64,000 bases of DNA from Campylobacter bilis (GCF_016806695.1 NZ_WUED01000005.1:62001-126000), one strand, 5' to 3'. Shown: positions 18,829 to 29,908, counted from the first letter of the stretch. The notes: generated by a model not told the origin, from the sequence alone. A program made the numbers and translations.

Positions 18829-19608
18829 CTATTTAAAAGTTGTTCCTCCATCAACTATAAAAGTATGTCCAGTAACCCAGCTTGCTTTATCTGAACAAAG
18901 AAAAAGGCATGCACCAGCCAAATCTTGAGACTGTCCTATACGCTTTAAAGGACTTAAATTAATAGTAGCTTGCTTTACCTCTTCATAATTTGTAAAAGCT
19001 CTTAAAGCATCCGTTTCAATAGGCCCACCACTGACCACATTCACGCGGATGTTTTTTCCCCCAAGTTCTGTAGCTGCATATCGTGCCATGGCTTCTACAG
19101 CAGCTTTAGCCGTACCATGACCAGAATAATTTTCTATATAAACCAAATTTCCTGTAGAAGAAATAGAAATAATACTCCCTCCTCCTATTTTTTCCATTCT
19201 TTTAGCTGCCTCTTGAGATCCTACGACAAAAGCATTTACCGTAGCTGTGAAGATATTATTAATACCTTTAGGTTTTAATTTCATAAATTTAGTATAGCCA
19301 CCTACAACTGCACGTCCTGAGATGATCGCATTGGAAATAAAATAATCCACCCTGTCAAAATCCTCATCAATTTTTTCAAAAAGTTCTTTATAGGTTTGAG
19401 GCTCTAAAATATTAAATTGATAGGCTTTTGCTTTAATTTTATAGTTTTTTTCAAGTTCATTTATTATATCTTGGGCGATTTGGACATTAGAATTATAAGT
19501 AAAAGCTATATTAACTCCAACCTTAGCAAATTCATAGACTATAGCCTTTCCTATACCACGTGTTCCGCCACTAATGACTAAAGTTTTTCCTTGAAATTCT
19601 GTATTCAT
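18829..19608 (-). CDS. SDR-family reductase, FabL-like (enoyl-ACP reductase III type)
   Basis: A 259-residue short-chain reductase. The N-terminal SGGTRGIGKAI is a classical SDR nucleotide motif. The active site reads Y-x6-K (YSGHGTAK near residue 160), the spacing of enoyl-ACP reductases, and it is followed by VSGGPIETDALRAF, which closely resembles FabL of Bacillus. I therefore suggest reduction of enoyl-ACP or a related acyl substrate. This is inference; the organism is expected to carry a FabI elsewhere. It overlaps the dapA stop by one base (TAATG) and ends the murJ-led operon. Confidence 0.8.
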   Translation of the reverse strand: MNTEFQGKTLVISGGTRGIGKAIVYEFAKVGVNIAFTYNSNVQIAQDIINELEKNYKIKAKAYQFNILEPQTYKELFEKIDEDFDRVDYFISNAIISGRAVVGGYTKFMKLKPKGINNIFTATVNAFVVGSQEAAKRMEKIGGGSIISISSTGNLVYIENYSGHGTAKAAVEAMARYAATELGGKNIRVNVVSGGPIETDALRAFTNYEEVKQATINLSPLKRIGQSQDLAGACLFLCSDKASWVTGHTFIVDGGTTFK

Positions 19609-20504
19609 TAAAATCCTTTGATATCGTATTTTTTCATAACTTCTTCAATTTTAGCAAAATTTTCCTTGCTTAAAGAACAAAGCGGAAGTCTAAATTCTAA
19701 ACTTTCTACCAATCCTGCTATATACATAGCCGTTTTAATAGGAATAGGATTGCTTTCACAAAATAAAATTTTATTAATATTATAAAGCTCATCATTGATT
19801 TTTTTAGCTTCTTTATAATTTTCTTCTAAAGCATAATGAGTCAATTCACTAATCTTATTAGGCAATAAATTCGAAGTAACTGAAATAACACCTTTGCCAC
19901 CATTAGAAAGTATAGGATAATTGATCGCATCTTCACCTGAAATTAAAACCATTCTAGACTCATGTGCAAGTAAATCTACACATTTATCAATATTTCCACT
20001 AGCTTCTTTTACACCATAAATATTTTCACAATCTTGAAAAAGCTTAATGATGGTATCAGTGGCAATCTCACAGCCTGTCCTGCTTGGAACATTATATAAA
20101 AGCACAGGAATATCCACGCTTTGCGCAATAGCCTTATAATGCTCATAAAGACCTTGTTGAGTGGGTTTATTATAATAAGGTGCAACGCTTAAAATTCCAT
20201 CTGCTCCATGTTCTTTAGCAAACTGTGCTAAACCTATAGCTTCATGAGTAGCATTGCTTCCAGCACCGGCTAAAACCTTAACTTTAGTTTCTTTACACAT
20301 TTGCACGGCTATTTCTATACAGGCTCTATGCTCTTCATGAGTTAAAGTCGCACTCTCACCTGTAGTTCCTACAGGAACTACAGCATCAATACCATTTTGA
20401 ATTTGTCTTTGAATCAATCTAGCATAACTTTGCTCATCCACCTTGCCATTTTTAAAAGGTGTAATAAGCGCTGTCATGGCTCCAATAATGATATTTTTAT
20501 CCAT
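19608..20504 (-). CDS. dapA: 4-hydroxy-tetrahydrodipicolinate synthase
   Basis: A 298-residue enzyme condensing pyruvate with aspartate semialdehyde for lysine and meso-diaminopimelate synthesis, which feeds peptidoglycan. The pyruvate-binding [14 protein letters not shown] is near residue 47, the catalytic tyrosine in [12 protein letters not shown] near residue 135, and the Schiff-base lysine in YGVKEASGN near residue 165. It overlaps the upstream M16 peptidase gene by 8 bp and the downstream reductase by one base. Confidence 0.96.
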   Translation of the reverse strand: MDKNIIIGAMTALITPFKNGKVDEQSYARLIQRQIQNGIDAVVPVGTTGESATLTHEEHRACIEIAVQMCKETKVKVLAGAGSNATHEAIGLAQFAKEHGADGILSVAPYYNKPTQQGLYEHYKAIAQSVDIPVLLYNVPSRTGCEIATDTIIKLFQDCENIYGVKEASGNIDKCVDLLAHESRMVLISGEDAINYPILSNGGKGVISVTSNLLPNKISELTHYALEENYKEAKKINDELYNINKILFCESNPIPIKTAMYIAGLVESLEFRLPLCSLSKENFAKIEEVMKKYDIKGF

Positions 20505-21747
20505 TTAAATCCTTTCGTAGAATTACTGTAGTTGAATTTTCTTCGCTAAAATATTTTTTAGCACAAGAAACCAAATCTTGCAATTGCAAATTTTGTATAT
20601 TTTTCTCATAATTTAACAAAGGTTCCATGCTGCCTCTTGCTAAATAAGACCCGTAGACATTAGACACAGCACTAGCATTATTAAGTGAAAAAATAAAATC
20701 GCTTTTGACATTATTTTTTACCCTTTGTAAGTCTTTTTGAGAAATTTTACCCATTTTAAGCTTATTAAGGATCTTTAAAAGTTCTTTTTCTACTTTATTA
20801 GCATCAATATTAGGATTACAATTGCAAATAAAAATAAATAAATTCTCATCTATACAGTCATTAGCATAAACATAATAATCATTAATTAAATTAAGCTTAT
20901 CAATCAAAATTGTATTGATTAAAGAACTTTTCCCACTTCCTAAAAGTTCAGATAAAGCATTTAAAGCTGGGATGTCTTTATGCTTAAAATGAGGGATTTT
21001 ATAAGCAAGAGCTAGAAGTTCAGTGTCTGAGTTTTTATACAATTGTATTCTTTTAGCTCCTTCTTGTTTAGGTTCTTTAGTATGGATTTTTGGTATGGAC
21101 TTGGTATTTTTAATTTTTTCAAAATGTTTCTTTGAAAGCTTAAAAACTTCTTCGCTTTGGATATCACCGCTTACAAGCAAAATAGCATTTTTAGGCTGGT
21201 AATAAGTATTATGAAATTCTTTAATATCTTCAATATTCCAATTTTGTATATCTTTAAAAAACCCTATAGGCGTCCAATGATAAGGATGATACATAAAAGC
21301 ATGATTAAAAAGCCTAAAATATAAAAAACCCAAAGGATTATTATCCGTTCTCCATCTTCTTTCTTCTAAAACCACCGATCTTTCAGGCTGAAACTCTTCA
21401 TCTTTTAAACTCAAATTTTCCATAAGTTCTGCAAAAAGTTCCAAAGCTTTATCTAAATTTTTTTTCGCACATTTAATATAATAATGCGTATAATCAAAAC
21501 CTGTACTAGCATTATCCACACCGCCAAAGCCTTTAACCACTTCATCAAATTCGCCCGCTTTTAAATTTTTTGTACTTTTGAAATTTAAATGCTCTAACAT
21601 GTGGGCTATGCCACTTTTTCCCATGATTTCATTTCTTGAACCTACTTTGTAAAAAATATCTACACTAATAACATCACTATTTTTATTTACAGGAAAGGCA
21701 TAAACTTCAAGTTTATTTTTAAGTTGAATTTTTTCATAATTTATCAT
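20497..21747 (-). CDS. M16-family zinc peptidase (pitrilysin/insulinase type)
   Basis: A 416-residue peptidase with the inverted zinc motif HxxEH in [12 protein letters not shown] near residue 50, and the third ligand glutamate expected in [12 protein letters not shown] near residue 125. The second half (from about residue 185) is the inactive M16 partner domain. No signal peptide is visible, so it is probably cytoplasmic. It is overlapped by pyrD upstream (4 bp) and dapA downstream (8 bp). The substrate is unknown; relatives degrade peptides. Confidence 0.88.
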   Translation of the reverse strand: MINYEKIQLKNKLEVYAFPVNKNSDVISVDIFYKVGSRNEIMGKSGIAHMLEHLNFKSTKNLKAGEFDEVVKGFGGVDNASTGFDYTHYYIKCAKKNLDKALELFAELMENLSLKDEEFQPERSVVLEERRWRTDNNPLGFLYFRLFNHAFMYHPYHWTPIGFFKDIQNWNIEDIKEFHNTYYQPKNAILLVSGDIQSEEVFKLSKKHFEKIKNTKSIPKIHTKEPKQEGAKRIQLYKNSDTELLALAYKIPHFKHKDIPALNALSELLGSGKSSLINTILIDKLNLINDYYVYANDCIDENLFIFICNCNPNIDANKVEKELLKILNKLKMGKISQKDLQRVKNNVKSDFIFSLNNASAVSNVYGSYLARGSMEPLLNYEKNIQNLQLQDLVSCAKKYFSEENSTTVILRKDLNG

Positions 21748-22802
21748 TTTAAATTTACTCCAACAGCTTCACTAATGTGTAAAAAACCATCTTTTCTCAA
21801 AAGCTCACTAAGATTTTGATTAATATCTCTTATCAAAGATGGACCTTTAAAAACTAAGGCGGTATAAACTTGTACTAAATTAGCTCCATTTTTAATGCGT
21901 TCATAAGCAATATTAGCACTATCAATCCCTCCACTTGCTATAAGTAGAGTTTTTCCAAATAGCACCTTGGCTACTTCTTTAAAGAAAATCCCACTTTTTT
22001 CTCCAATGAGTTTTCCGCTAATTCCTCCAAAAGTTCTATTATTGTCTAATAAAGAATAATCCACACTCGTATTAGCAAGTATAAAACCGCTTGCACCTTT
22101 TTTTATAGCATTCTCGCATAATCTTAAAGCACTATCAATTGGCATATCAGGAGCAATTTTTATGAAAATGGGTTTAGAGATGATTTTTTTAGATTCTTCA
22201 AGTAAAACATTTAAAAAATCATCATTTTGCAATTGTCTTAAACTCTTTGTATTAGGCGAAGAAATATTAACTACAAAATAATCGCATAAATCTTTAAAAT
22301 CCCTAAATAAAGCAAAATAATCCTCTAAAGCCTTATCATTAGGAGTATTTTTATTTTTACCTATATTTACCCCTAAAGGCAAAACAAAAGGATAAATTTT
22401 AGCAAGTCTTAAGGCGATTTTTTGTGCACCTTCATTGTTAAAACCCATGGCATTTTGTATACTTTCTTGTTCTACAAGTCTAAATAAACGTGGTTTTTCA
22501 TTGCCTTTTTGTGCTTTTAAAGTCAAAGTTCCTAATTCTAAAAAACCAAATCCTAAAGCACTCAAAGGTCTTATCATAGTCGCGTTTTTGTCAAAACCGC
22601 CTGCTAAACCCACAGGATTATTAAATTCTAATCCTAATAAATTTTGCTTTAAACTCTCATCATTGATTATATATTTATAAGCTAAAATACTCAAAGCTCC
22701 TGGAAAAGTAACATTTAAAGCCCTTAAACCATACTCAAGCAAAGCGTGTGCATGCTCAGGATTTAATTTAAAAAGTAAGGGTTTTATTAATTTATAAGCC
22801 AT
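21744..22802 (-). CDS. pyrD: Dihydroorotate dehydrogenase (quinone), class 2
   Basis: A 352-residue FMN enzyme that oxidises dihydroorotate in pyrimidine synthesis and passes electrons to menaquinone. Class 2 features are the N-terminal membrane-associating helices (KPLLFKLNPEHAHALLEYGL), NPVGLAGGFDKNA near residue 60, FNNEGA near residue 120, NISSPNTKSLRQLQ with the catalytic serine near residue 178, and ASGGIDSAN near residue 290. It is 32 bp downstream of msbA in the same operon. Confidence 0.95.
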   Translation of the reverse strand: MAYKLIKPLLFKLNPEHAHALLEYGLRALNVTFPGALSILAYKYIINDESLKQNLLGLEFNNPVGLAGGFDKNATMIRPLSALGFGFLELGTLTLKAQKGNEKPRLFRLVEQESIQNAMGFNNEGAQKIALRLAKIYPFVLPLGVNIGKNKNTPNDKALEDYFALFRDFKDLCDYFVVNISSPNTKSLRQLQNDDFLNVLLEESKKIISKPIFIKIAPDMPIDSALRLCENAIKKGASGFILANTSVDYSLLDNNRTFGGISGKLIGEKSGIFFKEVAKVLFGKTLLIASGGIDSANIAYERIKNGANLVQVYTALVFKGPSLIRDINQNLSELLRKDGFLHISEAVGVNLK

Positions 22803-22834
22803 TTGTTAATCCTTTTTTAAAATTCTAACTAAAA

Positions 22835-24577
22835 TTAACTAAAGTTAGACTTTGTTTTTTTCTTTCTTTTGAATTTTTGATACAAAGAACAAGTTTTCAA
22901 AAGTTCTTGATCACTACCTATTGCCAAAACCTTTCCCTTATCTAAAACCACAATTTTATCTGAATTTTCTATAGTACTTAAACGGTGCGCTACTACCATA
23001 ATGAGTCTATCTTGTTTTAAATTTTCTATAGTTTTAACTATAGCTTTTTCACTTTCATTATCAAGCGCTGAAGTAGCCTCATCAAAAATAAGCACATCAG
23101 GATTTTTATATAAAGCTCTAGCAATGGCAATTCTTTGTTTTTGTCCTCCGCTTAAATTTTTACCATGCTCTTTAACCTCAGTCCAAATTCCACCCATTTC
23201 CTCGACAAAATCATAAGCATTAGCTAGTTTTAAAGCTTCAATGATCTTTTTTTCTTCTAAATCTTCACTATAAGCAATATTAGCAGCAAAACTATCATTA
23301 AATAAATAAATATTTTGAGTTACAAGCCCTATTTTAGCATGCAAACTCTCTATGGTAAAAGCACTAATATCCTCTTCATTGAGTAAAATTTTCCCTTTTT
23401 GTTTTTCATAAAAATACATCAAAAGATTAATAATAGAAGATTTTCCCCCTCCACTCACCCCAATAAGGGCAAGCATTTGACCTTTTTTAAAATCAAAACT
23501 TACTCCTTTTAATACATTTTTATGAGGATTTTCATAAGAAAACTCAACTTCTTCAAAAGCAATTTTTTCGATTTTTTTTAATTCTTTATTCCCACCTTTG
23601 ATTTTAGGTTCTAAATCCAATAAATAAAAAGTCCTCTCACTAGCCGCAACCGCACCTTGAAGTCTTCCGTATAAAGAAGAAAGGCGCTTTAAAGGAGTAT
23701 AAATTGCAAAAAGTGCTGAAACAAAACTCACAAAGCTACCCACACTCATACTCCCATTAATTACCTCCCTACCCCCTACAATAATCACAACTGCAACGCC
23801 TAGTGAACCCATCATATCCATTAAAGGACTTGTAAGCGCATCAATACGTGCAGATTTGAGATTTAAAATGCATAAAGTATCATTATGTTTAGCAAATTTA
23901 TCGCTTTCTTTTTTTTCATTATCATTTGCTTTAATAAGTTCGATATTTGCAAAAATTTCGCCTAAATAAGAAAGCAAATCAGAATTAGTTTCTTGTATGT
24001 TTCTTGCATATTTTTTAAGTTTTTTAGCAAACCAAACCAAAGGGAAAATTGCCAAAGGGAAAATCACTAAGGCAAAAAAGGCCAAAGTAGGACTTTGATA
24101 TAAAACCACTGCAAGCAAACCTATAGCCGTTAAAAGCTCTCTAAAAAAATCAGGAATGATATTTGCTACTATACTTTGAAGGGCATTTATATCATTAGTA
24201 CAGCGACTTACAAGCTCTCCATTCCTATAGCGTTTAAAAAAATCCATATCCAAACGCAAAATATTTTTTAAAACCTTAGCCCGCAACACCCTTAACATAT
24301 CTGTTCCTATATAAGAAACATAAAAACTTTGTAAATAAGTCCCAAGATTTTTAAAAAAATACATCAATACAAGTAAAAAAGGCACTGTATAAAGCAAAGA
24401 TTGATTTTTTTCTACAAAAATATAATTTAAAATAGGCTCTAAAGCATAAAAACTTCCAGCAGTTCCCCCGCTTGCTAAAAGCATGCCTAAAATCACTATG
24501 ACAAACTGCTTCCAATATCTTTTATAAAAGGGTTTAAAGCGAATTAAAACTTCTTTTAAAGTCATTTCCTTACGCAT
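22835..24577 (-). CDS. msbA: Lipid A/LOS flippase-type ABC exporter MsbA
   Basis: A 580-residue half-transporter: six transmembrane helices (about residues 20-310) fused to an ATPase domain. Walker A is GVSGGGKSSIINLL near residue 375, the signature [15 protein letters not shown] near residue 475, and Walker [13 protein letters not shown] just after. The family exports lipid A-core or other lipids; MsbA is the usual name for this C. jejuni ortholog (Cj0803), and the substrate is inferred. The start ATG at 24577 has GGGAG at good distance inside cysS and overlaps it by 8 bp. Confidence 0.88.
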   Translation of the reverse strand: MRKEMTLKEVLIRFKPFYKRYWKQFVIVILGMLLASGGTAGSFYALEPILNYIFVEKNQSLLYTVPFLLVLMYFFKNLGTYLQSFYVSYIGTDMLRVLRAKVLKNILRLDMDFFKRYRNGELVSRCTNDINALQSIVANIIPDFFRELLTAIGLLAVVLYQSPTLAFFALVIFPLAIFPLVWFAKKLKKYARNIQETNSDLLSYLGEIFANIELIKANDNEKKESDKFAKHNDTLCILNLKSARIDALTSPLMDMMGSLGVAVVIIVGGREVINGSMSVGSFVSFVSALFAIYTPLKRLSSLYGRLQGAVAASERTFYLLDLEPKIKGGNKELKKIEKIAFEEVEFSYENPHKNVLKGVSFDFKKGQMLALIGVSGGGKSSIINLLMYFYEKQKGKILLNEEDISAFTIESLHAKIGLVTQNIYLFNDSFAANIAYSEDLEEKKIIEALKLANAYDFVEEMGGIWTEVKEHGKNLSGGQKQRIAIARALYKNPDVLIFDEATSALDNESEKAIVKTIENLKQDRLIMVVAHRLSTIENSDKIVVLDKGKVLAIGSDQELLKTCSLYQKFKRKKKTKSNFS

Positions 24578-25955
24578 TAGCTTTCTCCCAAATCGTACCC
24601 TTTGGGGTATCTAAAAGAATGATTTTTTTCTTGCTTAACTCTTCTCTTATTCTATCAGCTGTTTGAAAATCTTTATTTTGTTTAGCTTGCTTTCTTTGTA
24701 AAATCAAATTTTCAATCTCTTTACGTTCTTTTTCGTCCACACCCCATTGAAAATATAAAGTCGCATCAATCAAACCAAAACCAAAAATTTGACTCAACTC
24801 ACTCAATGCTTCTTTAATATTTTGTTTTAAAATTGGATTTTTATTTTCCTTATCAAGCTCTAAATTAGCATCATTTATAAACTCATCTAAAAGCGCTAAG
24901 GCTTTAGAGATGTTTAAATCATCGCTTAAAACGTCTAAAATTTGCATAGAAATCGTACTTTTCATTTTAATAGGGTTTAAGGTATCAAAATCAGAAATTA
25001 CCTCCATTTGCAATCTCTTTTTAAGACGATAAAATTTATCCAAGCGTTTTTTAGCATTTTGTAAATCATTTAAAGAATAATTAAAATGCGATCTATAATG
25101 AGAACTCAAAAGATAAAATCTTAAAGCTTCAGCACAAATTTCTTTTAATGCATCTTTGATAAAAAAACTATTATTTAAACTTTTACTCATTTTTTCATCA
25201 TCAATTTTAACAAAACCATTATGCAACCAAATTTTTGCTAAAGCCCTCTCACATCCACAGCGGCATTGTGCTGCTTCATTTTCATGATGAGGAAAAAACA
25301 AATCCATCCCTCCAGCATGTATATCAAGTGTATTTTTAAAAATATCTTCTATCATCGCAACACATTCAGTATGCCAACCAGGGCGTCCTGTTCCAAATTC
25401 ACTTTGATAAAAATTCTCATCAAATTTCCAAAGTACAAAATCGCTTTGATTTTTCTTTTGTATTTGACTATCAAGGCGAGAAATATTTTCAGTACTTTGT
25501 CTTGATAAACTTAAATATTGCTTATCTTTATGAGTGTCAAAATACAATCCATCATCTAAAGCATAAACAAAACCTTTTTTATCAAGTTTTTTAATCAAAT
25601 CAAGCATAGAATTTATATAAGCAGTTGCGCGGGGTTTACGATTAGGATCTAAAACATTTAAAGCTTTCATGTCTTCTTCATAGCTTTTTATATAAAAGTC
25701 TGTGATTTCTTGCAAGCTTTTTCCACTTTGTGAGATTTTTTTTAAAATTTTATCATCAATATCAGTATAATTTCTAACAAATTTCACCCTATAACCATAA
25801 GAAAGTAAAACCCTATGTAAAAGATCAAAACAAACACTACTCCTTGCATGCCCTAAATGTGCATGATCATAAACTGTAGGACCACATACATAAATGCTAA
25901 TATCTTTTTTATCAAGTTCTATTTTCTCTTTTGTCACGCTGTCTAATAATCTCAT
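24570..25955 (-). CDS. cysS: Cysteinyl-tRNA synthetase
   Basis: A 461-residue class I aminoacyl-tRNA synthetase. The HIGH-type motif is HAHLGHARS near residue 35, preceded by YVCGPTVYD with a zinc-ligand cysteine. GWHTECVAM and HHENEAAQ give other zinc ligands, and KMSKSLNN near residue 260 is the KMSKS loop. The start overlaps the murJ stop by one base (TAATG). Confidence 0.97.
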   Translation of the reverse strand: MRLLDSVTKEKIELDKKDISIYVCGPTVYDHAHLGHARSSVCFDLLHRVLLSYGYRVKFVRNYTDIDDKILKKISQSGKSLQEITDFYIKSYEEDMKALNVLDPNRKPRATAYINSMLDLIKKLDKKGFVYALDDGLYFDTHKDKQYLSLSRQSTENISRLDSQIQKKNQSDFVLWKFDENFYQSEFGTGRPGWHTECVAMIEDIFKNTLDIHAGGMDLFFPHHENEAAQCRCGCERALAKIWLHNGFVKIDDEKMSKSLNNSFFIKDALKEICAEALRFYLLSSHYRSHFNYSLNDLQNAKKRLDKFYRLKKRLQMEVISDFDTLNPIKMKSTISMQILDVLSDDLNISKALALLDEFINDANLELDKENKNPILKQNIKEALSELSQIFGFGLIDATLYFQWGVDEKERKEIENLILQRKQAKQNKDFQTADRIREELSKKKIILLDTPKGTIWEKANA

Positions 25956-27406
25956 TAAAAAACTCCTTGAAAACTTGCAAAAACATCCATGAAAAAACTT
26001 ACAATATAAGTTTTAAGCAAAAAAAGTAAAATTGTAAAAACCACTAAAGCCACTATAGCTAAAAAACAAAATTTAATAGATATTAAAGCAAAAAAATTCT
26101 TAAAACCAAATTCTTTAATATTTGCCCCAAGCAAATAAAAAGCACTAATAGAACTTGAAAGTGCCACAGCCACAACCTTTAAATTTTCATCCTTAATCAA
26201 TAATATAAAAGCCACAGAAAAAACAGCACTAATAATTAAAGATTTTAAAGCGATAAAAGCTGCTATTTTTTGCTTGAATTTAGCATAAAGCCATAAAGAA
26301 AAAAGCTTTTGCAATCCAAAAGGTAAAAGCCCTATAAGATAAGCGATTAAAACATAAGCAGTAATAATACTATCTTCATGTGTGAAATTTCCCCTTCTAA
26401 ATAAAAGCTCCGAAATTTCTAAAGCAAACACCGATCCTATAATACTTGAAACTATAAGCAAAATGCTTAAAAATGCTAAAACTCTTTGCATAAAATGAAA
26501 AGCCAAAGCTTCTTGATCGCTCTTTAAATACTTTAAAATCTTAGGAAAAGAAACCTGGGTTAAAGCGATCGCAAAAAGTGCAAGAGGTAGCTGAAAAACA
26601 CGATTAGCATAATAAAGGTAAGAAATACTCCCACTCACTAAAAAACTTGCAATAGTAGTATCTAAAAGAGAACTAAACTGGGTTGCAGAAGATCCTAAAA
26701 CTCCATGAAAAAAATTTCCATAAAAATTTTGCAATTTTGCCTTGGTTCTTTTAAATTTCACACTTAAAATCATAGCACGAATAACAGAATTGTTTTTTAA
26801 AACCAATAAATGTAAAATAAGCTGTGCTACTCCGCTTAAAACCGTAGCATAAGAAAAATAATAAAGCGTATTTTGCGGATCTTGTTTATCTACGAAAAAA
26901 GCGGCTATAACAATACTTAAATTAAAAAGTGCTGCTGAAAAAGAAGTGATGAAAAATTTTTGCCTATAATTTAAAATTGCTCCCAAAAAAGTAACCAAAA
27001 AAATAAAAAACAAATACCAAAAATTAATAGCCACTAAAGGCGCAGCCAAAGCTATAGTATCTTTGCTAAAGCCAAAAGCAAAAAGTTTAGTAAAAAAAGA
27101 AGAAAAAAAGCTAACTAAAAGGCAAAATAAAAACACAATCAAACTAAATTGTATCATTATATTAATACAAAAAGCACCCTTTTTCTTAGCCTTAACAAAA
27201 CTAGGTAAAAAACTTTGTCCAAAGGCTCCTTCAGCAAAAATCCTTCTAAAAAAAGCTGGCATTTTTAAAGCCACAAAAAAGATATCACTATAAAGCCCTG
27301 CCCCTAAAAAAAGTGCTATTAAAACATCCCTAGCAAGTCCTAAAATCCTTGAAAATAAAATCCCTAAAGCATTAATAATAAAATTTTTAAATACTACATT
27401 CTTCAT
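25955..27406 (-). CDS. murJ: Lipid II flippase MurJ
   Basis: A 483-residue protein with about 13-14 transmembrane helices of the MVF superfamily, which flips lipid II across the inner membrane for peptidoglycan assembly. Family segments seen are the N-terminal SRILGLARDVLIALFLGAG, RIFAEGAFGQSFLP near residue 55 and FRRGNFTHED near residue 335. It is the first gene of the minus-strand operon and diverges from the DUF342 gene across a 106-bp promoter region. Confidence 0.92.
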   Translation of the reverse strand: MKNVVFKNFIINALGILFSRILGLARDVLIALFLGAGLYSDIFFVALKMPAFFRRIFAEGAFGQSFLPSFVKAKKKGAFCINIMIQFSLIVFLFCLLVSFFSSFFTKLFAFGFSKDTIALAAPLVAINFWYLFFIFLVTFLGAILNYRQKFFITSFSAALFNLSIVIAAFFVDKQDPQNTLYYFSYATVLSGVAQLILHLLVLKNNSVIRAMILSVKFKRTKAKLQNFYGNFFHGVLGSSATQFSSLLDTTIASFLVSGSISYLYYANRVFQLPLALFAIALTQVSFPKILKYLKSDQEALAFHFMQRVLAFLSILLIVSSIIGSVFALEISELLFRRGNFTHEDSIITAYVLIAYLIGLLPFGLQKLFSLWLYAKFKQKIAAFIALKSLIISAVFSVAFILLIKDENLKVVAVALSSSISAFYLLGANIKEFGFKNFFALISIKFCFLAIVALVVFTILLFLLKTYIVSFFMDVFASFQGVF

Positions 27407-27473
27407 TGAAAATTTTTCACAAAAATCAAACTATAAAAAGCATTATTTTAACTAAAATTGATTAAAAATTGAC

Positions 27474-27479
27474 TATAAT
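27474..27479 (+). promoter_or_regulatory. -10 box (TATAAT) for the DUF342-ruvA-ddl operon
   Basis: A perfect TATAAT lies 34 bp upstream of the TTG start at 27513, within AT-rich sequence without a clear -35, as is typical of Campylobacter sigma70 promoters. The region is shared with the divergent murJ operon. Confidence 0.6.
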
Positions 27480-27512
27480 TATTTACTTAATTCTTACAAC
27501 AAGGGGAAAGTT

Positions 27513-29372
27513 TTGACCTTAGATGAAGCTATTATTACCTATACAGACAATCCAGCTCGCGAACTTTTAAACATAGCCTCGCAAAAAAATATTAATTTAA
27601 ACGAACTTGATTTTAATTTATTAGCCTTTAATACCCAATATCGCTTTGAAGATTTACAATGGAATAAAATCCCTGAAACAAAACTCACGCTTTTTGAAAA
27701 CGATGAGATTTTTTTAAAACAAGATCTTCAAATCAAACAAGAATACAAAATCGCAATTTTTCATACTACACATCCTAGTCAAACATCCCAAGCAATCAAA
27801 TTAATCGCAAATCAAAATTTAACTAAAATAATAGCCCAAATTGATTTTAAAGATTTAAAATTTCATGAAAAATTAGCATTAGAACTTTTACAAAATATTT
27901 ATAAAAAAATGCTAAAACTTGGGTTTTTAATAGGCATTCGTATTTTTGATTTTAAAAAAAATTTGCTTTCCTTTTGTAAAGAACATAAAAATACACCCTT
28001 AAATAAAACAGTACAAATTACAATTGCTAAAGGTATTGATCCTATTAAAACTCAAGATGAAGCCTTAATACTAGTGTATAAAGACAAAACAAAAAACTAC
28101 ACCATAGATGAAAAACGTTCAGGCATAATAGTCGTAGATGAAAATGAAGTTGTTTTAAAACACACCCAATTTAAACAAGGTAAAGAAGGTAAAAATCTAA
28201 ATCTTCATACCCTAAAAGTCCTAGCCCCTAATGAAAATAAGGTCCAATTTTCTTGCTCTAAAGCCTTTAAAGAAGTGCAAAAAGACGACCATACAGAATA
28301 TATAGCTTTAAAAAAAGGCTATGTTGTCCAAGATGGAAATAAATTTGACATTGCTAATGACTTAGAATTTAATGGAGTAGATTTTAAAAATATAGGGATT
28401 ATTAAAGCAGGATGGGATAAAAATGTTAAGATCAATATAAAATTATCTTCAGAAATGAAAGATGCAGTAAATTCAGGCGTTGGAATAGAATGCGAAGAAT
28501 TAAACATCCTTGGCAATGTAAGCAGCAATACCCAATTAAGTGCAAAAACAATGAAAATTGAAGGCACAACCCATTCTAAAGCCAAAATTCAAGCAAAACA
28601 AGCTTATATAAAAACCCACAGAGGATTTGCACAAGCTGAAAGCATAGATATAGATTTATTAGAAGGTGGGACCATTAAAGCCAAAGAAGTTAAAATCAAA
28701 AAAAGTCTAGGTGGGAATATACAAGCAGACAAAATTTACATACAAAATTTACAAAGCAATAATTCTTGCGTTTTTTTTGAAAATACCACAATAGAAAATT
28801 TCCAAGGAGACAATAATAAATTCCATGCTAAAATAAAAAGCACTGATAAAAATTATGATGAAGAATTGATGATTTTAGAAAAACAAATCTCTAAACTCAA
28901 TCATCAAATAAGTAAAATCAAACAATACATCTTATCTAGCAAAAATGGAATCCATGATATAGAAAAAAAACTTGAAGAACTTACAAAACAAGGACAAAGC
29001 ATTCCTGTGCAATATAAAAAAGCTCTTAAAAACTTTTCTTTACAAAACTTGCAATTAAATAAATTACAAAATAAAGAAAAAGAACTTCTTGAACGCAAAA
29101 AAAATTTGCAATTAGAATTAAATCAATTGCAAAAATTGCTTTTTAATGCAAGTTTTATAAACAAAAGTGGAAAATGGACTGATATGAATGAAATAAAATT
29201 TTCTCTTTTAGAACCTAAAAAAGATATTTTTTATTCTTCATTTACTAATGAAAATGCCAAATTCATAGGCATTACAAAAATCATACAAAATAATCAAACC
29301 CGTATACAAATAAACAAAAAACTAGATTATGAACAAAAGGATATACAATGGTTGTTGCCATCGAAGGAATAA
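27513..29372 (+). CDS. DUF342/FapA-family protein
   Basis: A 619-residue protein with no signal peptide or membrane helix. Residues from about 165 to 440 resemble the DUF342 (FapA) family: a lead-in beta domain ([28 protein letters not shown]) followed by a repetitive beta-helix-like stretch ([32 protein letters not shown]). Residues about 450-545 form a long coiled coil rich in Glu, Lys and Gln. FapA members affect flagellar assembly or cell-surface regulation; the role here is not established, and older annotations call the C. jejuni ortholog an ATPase, for which I see no P-loop. The start is TTG after AAGGGGAAAG. Confidence 0.75.
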   Translation: MTLDEAIITYTDNPARELLNIASQKNINLNELDFNLLAFNTQYRFEDLQWNKIPETKLTLFENDEIFLKQDLQIKQEYKIAIFHTTHPSQTSQAIKLIANQNLTKIIAQIDFKDLKFHEKLALELLQNIYKKMLKLGFLIGIRIFDFKKNLLSFCKEHKNTPLNKTVQITIAKGIDPIKTQDEALILVYKDKTKNYTIDEKRSGIIVVDENEVVLKHTQFKQGKEGKNLNLHTLKVLAPNENKVQFSCSKAFKEVQKDDHTEYIALKKGYVVQDGNKFDIANDLEFNGVDFKNIGIIKAGWDKNVKINIKLSSEMKDAVNSGVGIECEELNILGNVSSNTQLSAKTMKIEGTTHSKAKIQAKQAYIKTHRGFAQAESIDIDLLEGGTIKAKEVKIKKSLGGNIQADKIYIQNLQSNNSCVFFENTTIENFQGDNNKFHAKIKSTDKNYDEELMILEKQISKLNHQISKIKQYILSSKNGIHDIEKKLEELTKQGQSIPVQYKKALKNFSLQNLQLNKLQNKEKELLERKKNLQLELNQLQKLLFNASFINKSGKWTDMNEIKFSLLEPKKDIFYSSFTNENAKFIGITKIIQNNQTRIQINKKLDYEQKDIQWLLPSKE

Positions 29373-29899
29373 TTACAAAAAAAGAACCTGCTTTTATCAT
29401 CATTAAAAGCTCAAGTGGTTTAAGCTATGGGATCTTTGTTTCGCTTTTTTGCTCATCTAAGCTTCAAACTCAAGAAAAATATGAACTTTTCATCACTCAA
29501 ATCATTAAAGAAGACTCTAATAAATTTTATGGTTTTTTAGACAAAGAAGAACAAAAAATCTTTGAAATGCTTTTAAAAGTCAATGGGGTAGGAGCAAGCA
29601 CTGCTATGGCTATTTGTTCAACTCTTGATGTAAATTCTTTTTACAAAGCCTTAAATTCAGGTGATGAAAGCATGTTAAAAAAAGTACCTGGTATAGGGGC
29701 AAAAAGTGCAAAACGCATCATAGTAGAACTTTCAGATGTCAAAACCAAACTCGAAAGCACAAACGATGATAAAAACCAAGCCTTATCTGCTTTATTAAGC
29801 TTAGGATTTAAACAAGATAAAATTATAAGCGTTTTAGCAAATTGCAAAGCAGACAATGCAAGCGATCTTATCAAAGAAGCTCTTAAAAAATTAGCATAA
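29348..29899 (+). CDS. ruvA: Holliday junction branch migration protein RuvA
   Basis: A 183-residue DNA-binding subunit that holds Holliday junctions for the RuvB motor. The N-terminal OB-fold begins [12 protein letters not shown]. Two helix-hairpin-helix motifs follow ([18 protein letters not shown] near residue 78 and [19 protein letters not shown] near residue 110), and the C-terminal RuvB-binding domain is at residues 135-183. The start lies 25 bp inside the 3' end of the DUF342 gene, in another frame. Confidence 0.96.
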   Translation: MVVAIEGIITKKEPAFIIIKSSSGLSYGIFVSLFCSSKLQTQEKYELFITQIIKEDSNKFYGFLDKEEQKIFEMLLKVNGVGASTAMAICSTLDVNSFYKALNSGDESMLKKVPGIGAKSAKRIIVELSDVKTKLESTNDDKNQALSALLSLGFKQDKIISVLANCKADNASDLIKEALKKLA

Positions 29900-29908
29900 A
29901 GGAAAAAA

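Noticed and set aside
22803..22834. Terminator between msbA and pyrD
   Set aside because: Only a 6-bp inverted repeat (TCTAAC/GTTAGA) with a long AT spacer and no T-run; read-through is more likely.
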